Source: MGIIb-O5 sp036154155
GTDB lineage: Archaea; Thermoplasmatota; Poseidoniia; Poseidoniales; Thalassarchaeaceae
NCBI GenBank assembly: GCA_036154155.1
Contig: JAYZLP010000020.1
Span: forward strand, 1 to 64,000
Direction: 5' to 3'
DNA length: 64,000 bases
How positions within the stretch are numbered: the stretch's first letter is position 1; each line of letters begins with the position of its first letter. Made by a program: the position numbers and the translations under genes. The notes below the pieces were generated by a model. It had not been told where the DNA came from. It worked only from the letters and a program-made list of their open reading frames with translations, and did no database searches. Below, in pieces: positions 50,482-58,049 of the stretch.

Positions 50482-50751
50482 ATGGACGAGCATTACCATG
50501 CTGGCGGACCAGCTATCAAGGTCAGCATGCTATTCTTCGGGCCATTGGCAGAGAGGTTCGGTCAAAGAGAGGTCACGGTATCATTGGACGCCGGTACAAC
50601 AACCTCTCAGTTGGTCGAGAGATTCGATCTCAGTGAGATGCTAGAATTTGGACTGAGGATCGCTATCGATGGTGAGATGGACGCAGATATGGACAAACCC
50701 CTATCCGATTCATCAGAGGTTGCATTCCTCCCGCCTGTTTCCGGAGGCTAG
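50482..50751 (+). CDS. moaD: MoaD/ThiS-like small sulfur carrier protein
   Basis: An 89-residue beta-grasp protein ending VAFLPPVSGG, the GG tail used for thiocarboxylation. The core MLFFGPLAERFGQREVTVSLDAGTTTSQLVERFDL is typical of MoaD (molybdopterin synthase small subunit) and of archaeal SAMP modifiers. The ATG at 50482 gives a 15-residue N-terminal extension; a start at the later Met (MLFFGPL) would match the family length better. No MoaE is near. It is the second GG-ending protein in the window, with the one at 27.8 kb. Confidence 0.85.
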   Translation: MDEHYHAGGPAIKVSMLFFGPLAERFGQREVTVSLDAGTTTSQLVERFDLSEMLEFGLRIAIDGEMDADMDKPLSDSSEVAFLPPVSGG

Positions 50752-50806
50752 GGAGTTTAACTCCGAAGCATTCAACCGAGTAATCCCCCTCGAGAGTACG
50801 GTAGAC

Positions 50807-51016
50807 ATGGCATTGGGAGCCCCTGAGGCAATAATCATCGTGATTTTCGGAATACTGGTTTTTGGGGCAGATAAGATACCCAAACTGGCTAGAAATGTCG
50901 GTAGGGCCAAAGGAGAGTTCCAGCAAGGAATCATGGAAACCACATCGGCATCTTCTGCCGAGGAAGACATGGACAGGGGCGGCATGACAGAAGAAGTCGC
51001 ATCCGAGTCTGAGTAG
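50807..51016 (+). CDS. tatA: Sec-independent translocase component TatA
   Basis: A 69-residue protein. One N-terminal transmembrane helix (APEAIIIVIFGILVFG) is followed by the hinge and amphipathic helix ADKIPKLARNVGRAKGEFQQG, then an acidic tail (EEDMDRGGMTEEVASESE): the layout of TatA, the pore-forming part of the twin-arginine export system for folded proteins. The start is the ATG at 50807, in a longer open frame. TatC is not in the window. The stop abuts the nob1 stop with no spacer. Confidence 0.9.
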   Translation: MALGAPEAIIIVIFGILVFGADKIPKLARNVGRAKGEFQQGIMETTSASSAEEDMDRGGMTEEVASESE

Positions 51017-51511
51017 TCAAATTTTCTTCAACTTCATTTCAGAACCACATTCCGGGCATTGCCCAAATTCAGAGCGCCTTAGATTAGGTGATTTCGGAGG
51101 AGATTTACTGGCTTTACACCCAATACAACGCAGCTCCCATTTCCAAGCCTCGGAGATTCCCTCTTCCCCAATCCCCCTCCACTCGACCCCTATTGACGAT
51201 GAGACGTTCTGCATCCTGTAGTCATCGGTCACAAGTATTGCGGATTTTTCATGCGCAAGGGCGATCAGTGAGAGGTCTATTGCCGAAAGTCCTGACATGT
51301 CTCCCGATTTTATCGCTGCGTCTGTGGCCACTTCAAGGGATGCTTCCCCTGGCTCCATCCGGATTGCCCCCATGGACTCTAGAATCTCGCCCCTGTCTGG
51401 AGAAATACGCTGCAATTCCGACTCTTGCCCCGGTACAATCAGAGAATCAATGATTGCTGATATCGGCCACTCAATCAGTGCCGACGTGTCCAGTACAAAC
51501 ACGTCCGCCAT
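51017..51511 (-). CDS. nob1: Nob1-like PIN-domain endoribonuclease with zinc ribbon
   Basis: A 164-residue protein. The PIN-domain carboxylates are in VLDTSALIE (Asp8), SAIDLSLIALA (Asp79) and VTDDYRMQN (Asp96/97). The C-terminal zinc ribbon has CIGC and CPEC. This is the Nob1 architecture; Nob1 cuts the 3' end of the small-subunit rRNA precursor. The start is the ATG at 51511 (MADVFVLD), inside a longer open frame that overlaps the next gene. It is divergent from the DedA gene, about 100 bases away. Confidence 0.92.
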   Translation of the reverse strand: MADVFVLDTSALIEWPISAIIDSLIVPGQESELQRISPDRGEILESMGAIRMEPGEASLEVATDAAIKSGDMSGLSAIDLSLIALAHEKSAILVTDDYRMQNVSSSIGVEWRGIGEEGISEAWKWELRCIGCKASKSPPKSPNLRRSEFGQCPECGSEMKLKKI

Positions 51512-51611
51512 GTTGCTCGCTGCCTGCCTCTCCCTTTCATGACTGTCGATTACTTGGAAGAGGTGTCTCGGAACCACCAGTTCATTATAGCCATGCCCGG
51601 GACGGCCATGC

Positions 51612-52205
51612 ATGAGTGCCATTGTCTCGCAGGAGATGATTGATTCAGTCATTGATTGGGCGGATGGCCTAGGATTACTCGGTTTGGCGGCCCTTTCTTC
51701 ATCTGAGGCTGCCCTACAGCCCATCCCTCCAGATCCCTTAGTTTGGAAAATGGTTCTTGATGCGGACACTGGATTTGGCATTGCTACAGTAGTTACAGTG
51801 GCCGTTCTCTCGAGTGTAATGGGAGCTGTCTTGGGGTACGCAATCGGGATGTATGCAGGCGGCTGGGTTTTGGATAGGCTAGTCCCCGAATCAACCATTA
51901 AGAGGCTAAATGTGCTGATGGAGAGGTACGGAGCGGCTGGAATTTTCATTGCAGCAGTCTCTCCAATTCCATACAAGGCTCTTGCATGGATAGCTGGGGC
52001 CGGTCGAATGGACCTGCGCGTTTTCGTTGCTGCTGGAATTTTCGGCAGAAGCCTCAGATTTGGAATCCCTGGATTATTACTTGGGGCATATGGCGAATCA
52101 ATGGTTGAATCACTAAACTGGTTAAACTTCTCACTAGTGTCCTTTGCAGGACTATTTGTTGTAATTCCAGCAGCTAGATGGTGGAACTCATTACTCGAAG
52201 AATAG
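51612..52205 (+). CDS. DedA/VTT-domain membrane protein
   Basis: A 197-residue membrane protein of the DedA/SNARE-associated (VTT) family, which includes lipid scramblase-like members needed for envelope integrity. The hairpin-loop motif is ALSSSEAALQPIPPDPLVW, and the core helices hold GAVLGYAIGMYAGGWVLDR, the PIPYKALAWIAGAGRMDLRVFV re-entrant loop and SLRFGIPGLLLGAYG. The Pro and Arg residues characteristic of the family are present. Start ATG. The tRNA-Glu gene follows by about 60 bases. Confidence 0.87.
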   Translation: MSAIVSQEMIDSVIDWADGLGLLGLAALSSSEAALQPIPPDPLVWKMVLDADTGFGIATVVTVAVLSSVMGAVLGYAIGMYAGGWVLDRLVPESTIKRLNVLMERYGAAGIFIAAVSPIPYKALAWIAGAGRMDLRVFVAAGIFGRSLRFGIPGLLLGAYGESMVESLNWLNFSLVSFAGLFVVIPAARWWNSLLEE

Positions 52206-52267
52206 GTACTAGTGACAATATTGATTCCCGATTCGATTATGTGGTAGTGACATCTCGGAAGAGTACA

Positions 52268-52345
52268 GCTCGCGTGGTGTAGTCCGGCCCATCATACTGG
52301 GTTTTCGATCCGGCGACCCGGGTTCGAATCCCGGCGCGAGCACCA
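52268..52345 (+). tRNA. trnE: tRNA-Glu(TTC)
   Basis: A 78-base tRNA with acceptor GCTCGCG/CGCGAGC, the TGGTGTAGTCCGGCCCATCATA D region typical of archaeal tRNA-Glu, anticodon stem CTGGG/TCCGG enclosing TTTTCGA with anticodon TTC, T arm CCGGG-TTCGAAT-CCCGG, discriminator A and encoded CCA. It is convergent with the SLOG-like gene, whose stop is 3 bases away. A possible TATA element (cgattatgt) is about 30 bases upstream. Confidence 0.97.
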
Positions 52346-52348
52346 ATA

Positions 52349-52798
52349 TCAGTCAACTTCGTGAACATCTGTGTTCAGATTCATTTGAGAAGCCATTTCT
52401 ATTACAATTCTGGTCCACTTGCTAGTAGGGGAAGGCAAGGCCAATACGTGGGTAGCAGAATTGAGAATCTTCTCGGTAAGTGAGTTCGGCGCCTCAGGCC
52501 TCCCCCTGTCTAGAAGGCCCGTTTTTGGATCGTTCCACTCCTCAGTGAAAACAGCGATGGGAATTGAATTGTTGTCGGACCATCTCTCTGCCATGTAGTC
52601 GACCCCACTCGCGCCACCTACAATGATCAAGTCCGGGTAACCGTAATTATCAATCCACGTGCCCATCGCTTCTTCGAATTTACGATAGTCATAGAACCTA
52701 CTTGAACCGACGACTGCCAGATTGATTATCGACCCATCTTTGTTCAAGTCACGACTGCCTAGGCGCTCGACGATATCTTGCCCCCGTCCGCCTTCCAT
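52349..52798 (-). CDS. SLOG-superfamily (DUF2493-like) protein
   Basis: A 149-residue Rossmann-like protein resembling the YspA/DUF2493 branch of SLOG proteins, which sense or process nucleotide ligands. The pattern is LAVVGSSRFYDYRKFEEAM, then PDLIIVGGASGVDYMAERW, the GG-x-GVD motif expected to bind a nucleotide, and a late HVLALPSPTSKW strand-turn. The start at ATG 52798 (MEGGRGQD) is chosen because the longer frame begins with TTG at a promoter-like AT-rich stretch. It is divergent from sufS. Function is unknown; such genes often sit near mobile elements, but none is here. Confidence 0.7.
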   Translation of the reverse strand: MEGGRGQDIVERLGSRDLNKDGSIINLAVVGSSRFYDYRKFEEAMGTWIDNYGYPDLIIVGGASGVDYMAERWSDNNSIPIAVFTEEWNDPKTGLLDRGRPEAPNSLTEKILNSATHVLALPSPTSKWTRIVIEMASQMNLNTDVHEVD

Positions 52799-52909
52799 AC
52801 TAGTTGCCGATGAGGGTGCCCAACAATAAACCTCCCCCGAAGAATGGCAATCAGGGGCAATATTGCATAAGTTAGTCAAGCTATGAAAACAACATTCTTC
52901 ACTAAAGTA

Positions 52910-52925
52910 CTGAATATTTTTTCAG
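52910..52925 (+). promoter_or_regulatory. TATA-containing inverted repeat upstream of sufS
   Basis: CTGAA-tattttt-TTCAG type inverted repeat (arms of 5) around a TATA-like gaatattttt that lies 18-27 bases before the sufS ATG. The spacing fits a leaderless archaeal promoter, and the dyad over the TATA box could be an operator, for example for an Fe-S-responsive repressor. This is weak evidence. Confidence 0.4.
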
Positions 52926-52938
52926 CAAGTGAGTTGAT

Positions 52939-54204
52939 ATGTCTCCCCCCAGCCCCTCGGCCCGGGGTGTTACCATAGCGTTAGATGTGGAGGAAATTCG
53001 CTCACACTTCCCGATCCTGCATAGAATTCTTCCCAATGGAAAACCCTTGGTCTACTTCGACAATGCGGCAACGTCACAAAAGCCCCTGGTAGTCATAGAC
53101 GCAATGTCTGATTTCTACAAGCAGTACCACGCAAACGCCCACAGGGCTAACCATACATTGGCCGATGAATCAACAGCCGCTCTCGAGAGTGCCAGGGACA
53201 GGATAGCTACATTCTTCGGGACAAATGAGAATCAGATGATCTACACTGGTAGCGCAACAGAGGCCATGAATTTAGTAGCATACGGATGGGCTAGGTATAA
53301 TCTCAAGGAAGGTGACGTTGTAGTCACAACTGAGATGGAGCATCATGCTAACATCGTGCCCTGGCAGGAGCTTTCCAAGGAGAGGGGAATCGAGCTTAGG
53401 TATGTCCCCATTGATACCGAGAAGTTCACTCTCGACTATGATGCCATGGAAGTGGCGATTCAGGGCGCTTCATTGGTTTGTGTTGGGCACGTTAGTAATG
53501 TCCTAGGAGTTCGCAATGAAATTGAGAGGGTAATTGAGATGGCTCACTCTGAGGGTGCCAGAGTTGCACTGGACAGTGCTCAGGGGGCACCGCATGAGAG
53601 GATTAATTTCGATGAACTGGGAGCTGATTTCTGCTCTATAGCGGCACACAAAATGGCTGGACCAACTGGAATTGGATGCTTGCTTGTAAGGCCCGAAGCC
53701 CTCTCAGAGATGGGGCCATTTTTGACAGGCGGATCAATAGTCAAGAGAGTCTCAAAAGAAGACACGCTTTTCCAAGATGGATATGCAATGTTCGAGACCG
53801 GAACTCCGAGGATGGCAGAGGCCATAGGTTGGCATGCCGCTGTTGATTGGTTGGAGGAAAATATCGACTTCGACGAGGCACACGAACACGTACATGGAAT
53901 CGCTTCTTGGATGGCTTCGGAGATGCGGGAAATCCCTGGAATTACCGTATTCGGGAATCCTGAAATGGAAGAGGCGATCGGAGTTGTTTCGTTCTTACAC
54001 GATACTATTCAAGCACAAGATCTAGGATACCTCCTCGATGCTGGGGGTTTCGCCGTGAGGACGGGGCATCATTGCGCTCAGCCATTGATGGAGGCCATGG
54101 GAGTAGGCTCAACAAATCGAGCCTCAGTGTGGTTCTACAATACTATGGAAGAGGCGGAGGCGTTTGTTTCCCACTTGAGAAATGTCGTTGAAAGGTTCTC
54201 TTAA
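52939..54204 (+). CDS. sufS: Cysteine desulfurase (SufS type)
   Basis: A 421-residue PLP enzyme that takes sulfur from cysteine for Fe-S cluster assembly. It shows VYFDNAATSQKP, the HRANHTLADEST segment, EMEHHANIVPW, PLP-binding Lys in SIAAHKMAGPTGIG, and the active-site Cys in RTGHHCAQPLM. The short Cys loop is the group II (SufS) type. It is the first gene of a sufS-sufE-sufT group. Confidence 0.95.
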   Translation: MSPPSPSARGVTIALDVEEIRSHFPILHRILPNGKPLVYFDNAATSQKPLVVIDAMSDFYKQYHANAHRANHTLADESTAALESARDRIATFFGTNENQMIYTGSATEAMNLVAYGWARYNLKEGDVVVTTEMEHHANIVPWQELSKERGIELRYVPIDTEKFTLDYDAMEVAIQGASLVCVGHVSNVLGVRNEIERVIEMAHSEGARVALDSAQGAPHERINFDELGADFCSIAAHKMAGPTGIGCLLVRPEALSEMGPFLTGGSIVKRVSKEDTLFQDGYAMFETGTPRMAEAIGWHAAVDWLEENIDFDEAHEHVHGIASWMASEMREIPGITVFGNPEMEEAIGVVSFLHDTIQAQDLGYLLDAGGFAVRTGHHCAQPLMEAMGVGSTNRASVWFYNTMEEAEAFVSHLRNVVERFS

Positions 54205-54240
54205 TCTAAATCGAACCCTCGCAATGGTGAAATCCCCACT

Positions 54241-54684
54241 ATGCCTAGCACCTCCATGGCAGACGAGAGTGAGTGGTCAGATGAGATCATCGAAATTGTC
54301 GAGAGATTCCAGTCTTGCTTCGACGACATGGAGAGGCTAGAACTGCTCTTCGAGTATGCCGAGAAGCACCCCTCGACTCTTCCAATGGAGCTTTGGGATG
54401 ATGAAAATATGGTCCATGGCTGTCAATCCAGAGCTCATGTGGTATGCTCTCTTGACAATGAGGGGGGGTTCATGGCCGAGGGAGGCGCCGATGCCCAGAT
54501 AGTACAAGGCCTAATGGCGATCACTGCAATAGCGGTAAACGGCCAAACTCCCGACAAGGTAGCTGAGCACGACCCCACTTACATCGAGGGCATGGGACTC
54601 AGTAGGATCCTTACTCCCAGTAGGGCTAATGGATTCATGAACATGGTTAGGAAGGTCAAAGAAGAGGCATCCTCGCTGATGTGA
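54241..54684 (+). CDS. sufE: SufE sulfur acceptor
   Basis: A 147-residue SufE protein that takes the persulfide from SufS. The catalytic Cys is in MVHGCQSRAHV, and the family ending LTPSRANGFMNMVRKVKEEA is present. It lies 36 bases after sufS and 9 before sufT. No SufB, SufC or SufD is in the window. Confidence 0.95.
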   Translation: MPSTSMADESEWSDEIIEIVERFQSCFDDMERLELLFEYAEKHPSTLPMELWDDENMVHGCQSRAHVVCSLDNEGGFMAEGGADAQIVQGLMAITAIAVNGQTPDKVAEHDPTYIEGMGLSRILTPSRANGFMNMVRKVKEEASSLM

Positions 54685-54693
54685 TGTGGTAAT

Positions 54694-55008
54694 ATGGTAA
54701 CTGTGTCAGATGTTAGGGACTCCCTCATTGCTGTCGAGGATCCAGAAATGAAGATTTCAGTTATTGAATTGGGACTAATTTATGACATTAGGTTAGAGGG
54801 GGAGGGAGACTCAACGCACGTGGAGATAGACATGACCCTAACAAGCCCGGGTTGCCCAATAGCACCGGAACTTATGGCAGCAGTACACAGAGCCGCGGCC
54901 CAAACCTCGGGAGTAAAGTCAGCGCATGTGAATCTAACATTCTCCCCCCTGTGGGATCCCAAGATTCACGCCTCTGAAGATGCAAGAATAGATCTAGGCA
55001 TATTCTAA
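54694..55008 (+). CDS. sufT: SufT/MIP18-family Fe-S assembly protein (DUF59)
   Basis: A 104-residue DUF59 protein. It shows DVRDSLIAVEDPEMKISVIELGLIYDI and the family MTLTSPGCPIAPELMAAVHRAA with the conserved Cys, then VNLTFSPLWDP. Homologues work in Fe-S maturation (SufT, MIP18). Start is ATG with a GTGGTAAT leader. The stop shares CTAA with the convergent folD stop, so the Suf group and folD meet here. Confidence 0.9.
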   Translation: MVTVSDVRDSLIAVEDPEMKISVIELGLIYDIRLEGEGDSTHVEIDMTLTSPGCPIAPELMAAVHRAAAQTSGVKSAHVNLTFSPLWDPKIHASEDARIDLGIF

Positions 55009-55877
55009 TTCCCATTCTCGGCTGCTAGAACCGTATTGGACATCAGCATTGCTATCGTCATCGGACCAACTCCGCCTGGTACGGGTGTAATGCTCCCCGC
55101 GATTTCCCTCGCCCCGTCTTCCACATCCCCCACTAATCGGGTACCACTGGACCTTGAATCATCATTAATTCGATTAATTCCAACATCGATTACAGTTGAA
55201 CCGGGCTTAATCCATGAAGACTTTACCATCTCCGGTCTACCAACAGCAGCAATCAGAATGTCCGCCTCTCTGCAAATTTCTCCCAGTGATTTGGTCTTGG
55301 AATGGGCAATGGTGACCGTGGTGTCAACACCTTTCTGGGCAAGCAGGATGGAAAGGGGCATCCCAACGATCCTGGATCTTCCAATTACAACGGCCCTCTT
55401 TCCCACCAATTCCAGTCCCGAGTGCCTTAGAATCTCCATCACGGCCGAGGGGGTGCAGGGAACCAATCCATTTCCGTCCCCCATAACAATTCTGCCTAGG
55501 TTCGAAGGATGGAATCCGTCAACATCCTTGGTCGGCTCAATCGCCTCAATTACGGCAATCTCGTCAATCCCATTAGGAAGCGGACTCTGAACTAGGATCC
55601 CATGTACGGATTCATCGCCGTTCAACTTCTGTACAGCTGAAATCACGTCCTCCTGGTTTACATCGGATGCTAGGTCTATTCGAGTACTGGCTATCCCGAC
55701 CCTCTCGCATGCCCTCTCTTTATTCCGCACATACACATGACTAGCCGGGTCATCCCCCACGATAATCACCGCTAAGTGGGGGGTGACTCCTCTCTTGGAC
55801 AAAGAGAGAATCCTCTCAGAAAGACCATTTTCTATCTCGATACCGAGAGCCTTGCCGTCAATTATCGCCGCTCCCAT
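55005..55877 (-). CDS. folD: Methylene-THF dehydrogenase/methenyl-THF cyclohydrolase
   Basis: A 290-residue bifunctional folate enzyme interconverting methylene- and formyl-tetrahydrofolate. FolD motifs are VIIVGDDPASHVYVRNKERACERVGI, the VQSPLPNGI substrate loop, KDVDGFHPSNLG, and the NADP-binding VIGRSRIVGMP. The end PVPGGVGPMTIAMLMSNTV is diagnostic. Its presence implies tetrahydrofolate in this archaeon. tRNA-Thr lies upstream on the same strand, 44 bases away, so cotranscription is possible. Confidence 0.95.
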   Translation of the reverse strand: MGAAIIDGKALGIEIENGLSERILSLSKRGVTPHLAVIIVGDDPASHVYVRNKERACERVGIASTRIDLASDVNQEDVISAVQKLNGDESVHGILVQSPLPNGIDEIAVIEAIEPTKDVDGFHPSNLGRIVMGDGNGLVPCTPSAVMEILRHSGLELVGKRAVVIGRSRIVGMPLSILLAQKGVDTTVTIAHSKTKSLGEICREADILIAAVGRPEMVKSSWIKPGSTVIDVGINRINDDSRSSGTRLVGDVEDGAREIAGSITPVPGGVGPMTIAMLMSNTVLAAENGN

Positions 55878-55921
55878 GTAGGTTCGTCAAGCAACTTCGC
55901 TAAGACCTTTCACATGGCTGT

Positions 55922-55998
<77 letters not shown>

Positions 55999-56087
55999 CT
56001 GTACCTCACAGGAGACAACTGTTCTTGAACCCTTTAGTCGAACAAACTCTCCTAGGGGTTGATGCGTAACCTCCTTCTCGGACCGTC

Positions 56088-56495
56088 GTGGCAATTGGCG
56101 GGTCGGATCATAGGAGGATTAACGTGGTTATCTCCGCTTGGCTTTGTATCGCTATAGGGAGCGCAGTCATTCTTTATTCGAGCTCATCACCATTCGCTCT
56201 AGCATTGGCAGCACCCATTTCTATTGCAGGTGTTGTACTGCTTGTAGTTGGATTGGGAATGAAGGATGAAGGAACAGCGGACCATGAGGTCATCGAAAAT
56301 TGGGAACCAGAGCCCGATATTCTACCAGATGCAGGAGGGCCGATGTATAGGATTGACACCACTTTGGTTGAGCCAATCAGGACCTCGATACTTTGCGGTA
56401 GGTGTGGAAATGTGCATTGGCTGGAAGGCGGTAGGCCACATTTTTTTGAATGCCCTGTTTGTGAGGTAGAATTGTGGAGGGACGAGGAAGAGTAA
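56088..56495 (+). CDS. Two-helix membrane protein with zinc ribbon
   Basis: A 135-residue protein. Two hydrophobic helices (about 11-28 and 34-57) are followed by a cytosolic tail with a zinc ribbon of two pairs, CGRC and CPVC (ILCGRCGNVHWLEGGRPHFFECPVCEVELW). Start is GTG. It is unclear what it binds; many archaeal zinc-ribbon membrane proteins have no known role. It lies upstream of pheS by about 65 bases. Confidence 0.7.
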   Translation: MAIGGSDHRRINVVISAWLCIAIGSAVILYSSSSPFALALAAPISIAGVVLLVVGLGMKDEGTADHEVIENWEPEPDILPDAGGPMYRIDTTLVEPIRTSILCGRCGNVHWLEGGRPHFFECPVCEVELWRDEEE

Positions 56496-56561
56496 TCAAA
56501 TCCTTCTTCGGGAACCGTCAAGTGGGAAACTCTACTCGAGAGGCCGGGGATAATCTTGGAA

Positions 56562-58049
56562 ATGAGTAACAATGAGCGTACATTGCTCAAATTCATGTTA
56601 TCCGAACCATCCAGAACTTGGACCTTGGACGAACTCCTTTCAGGTGCTGGCTGGGATGACCAGGTCCATGTCGCAGGCTCGGGAATGGCTCTTTCCGAGT
56701 TAGGCCTAGTAACCGTAAATGAAGAAATCGAGGCCTTTGTTTCCCTGGGCGAAGAGGGTGTGAACGCCCATCGCGAGGGCCTCCTGGAGTTCAGAATTTG
56801 GAACTGCCTCTCTTCTCTGCCTGAATCAGAGAGGACGATGGATAGGCTATTCGAGGAGGGGTTTGAGCGCCACGAAGCAGGTCCCGGCATAGGCCTACTG
56901 AAATCCATGGGGCTTTCAATCGATTCTGGAAGGCTGGTCGTCGAGGACGAGATATCAATTTCTAAGCAGATTTCTGTAAGATCAGAATTCATCTCTTCTT
57001 TGTCAGAAGGCCCCGTTGCCAAGTTAAAACTAGATGACGAAATGGTTAGCCATTTCCTGGGGAGGAAGGGATTAATTCTGATCAATGAGGAAACCTCCAG
57101 ATCTTGGTCACTAACCGATGCCGGCTCATCGATTGAACAATCAGAACTTGAGCATGTTGAGATGATCGGTGAGGTAACGCCAGAGTTGCTCCAATCAGAA
57201 AACTGGAGGGGTGCGAAGTTCAAGCCCTTTGATGTAAATTCACCAGCACCAATTCCCATGGGCGGGCGCCCCCATCCCATGCAGGCGTTGATAGAGAGGA
57301 TAAGACAGGTCTTCTTGGAGATGGGGTTCTCGGAGATAGAGGGGGACTTTGTGCAGTCTGCAGGATGGAATATGGACGCTCTTTACATCCCGCAATCTCA
57401 TCCAGCAAGGACCATGCAAGACACCTTCTACCTGTCTGAGCCCAGTCAAATCGATGTCGATGAACACTATCTCGATCTTTGGTCCAAGGTTCATGAGCAC
57501 GGACACGACACAGGAAGTAAAGGCTGGGGCGGCTCCTTTGACAAGGATGAGTCACGCAAATCATTACTGAGGACTCATACGACTGTAAACACTGTGAGGC
57601 ACATCGCGGAGAATCCCGATGAACCCTCAAGGGTTTTTGGCATTGGAAGGGTTTTCCGTCAGGAGACGATCGATCGAACCCACCTTCCTGAATTCCACCA
57701 GATTGAGGGGATAATCCACGAGGAAGAAGCTAGCCTTCCGATGCTTATCACAACTCTGAAGACGTTCTACTCCAAGATGGGCTACCCAGATGTCCGAGTA
57801 CGACCCGCCTATTTCCCATACACGGAGCCTAGTGTGGAGGTGGACATCCTTTGGAGGGGCCAATGGCTTGAGCTAGGGGGGGCTGGAATATTCCGCCCAG
57901 AGGTCACGGAGCCGCTAGGCTCCAAGTGGCCCGTGTGTGCATGGGGGATGGGGCTAGAGAGACTGGCAATGATTATACTAGACCTGGACGATATACGGCA
58001 GTTGTACCAACCAGATCTTGAGAGGTTGAGTCGGATGCCCATACTCTGA
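56562..58049 (+). CDS. pheS: Phenylalanyl-tRNA synthetase alpha subunit, archaeal type
   Basis: A class II synthetase subunit of about 495 residues. The N-terminal 200 residues carry the winged-helix DNA-binding-like repeats found in archaeal/eukaryotic PheRS alpha. The catalytic part shows GGRPHPMQALIERIRQVFLEMGF, motif 2 in VFGIGRVFRQETIDRTHLPEFHQIEG and motif 3 GMGLERLAMIIL. The start is ATG (MSNNERTL) rather than the TTG two codons upstream. The 3' end overlaps the convergent YHYH gene by 77 bases. PheT is not in the window. Confidence 0.94.
   Translation: MSNNERTLLKFMLSEPSRTWTLDELLSGAGWDDQVHVAGSGMALSELGLVTVNEEIEAFVSLGEEGVNAHREGLLEFRIWNCLSSLPESERTMDRLFEEGFERHEAGPGIGLLKSMGLSIDSGRLVVEDEISISKQISVRSEFISSLSEGPVAKLKLDDEMVSHFLGRKGLILINEETSRSWSLTDAGSSIEQSELEHVEMIGEVTPELLQSENWRGAKFKPFDVNSPAPIPMGGRPHPMQALIERIRQVFLEMGFSEIEGDFVQSAGWNMDALYIPQSHPARTMQDTFYLSEPSQIDVDEHYLDLWSKVHEHGHDTGSKGWGGSFDKDESRKSLLRTHTTVNTVRHIAENPDEPSRVFGIGRVFRQETIDRTHLPEFHQIEGIIHEEEASLPMLITTLKTFYSKMGYPDVRVRPAYFPYTEPSVEVDILWRGQWLELGGAGIFRPEVTEPLGSKWPVCAWGMGLERLAMIILDLDDIRQLYQPDLERLSRMPIL

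Noticed and set aside
56174..57280. 368-codon leftward open frame opposite pheS and the zinc-ribbon protein
   Set aside because: It crosses two real genes on the other strand and has no domain; a shadow frame.
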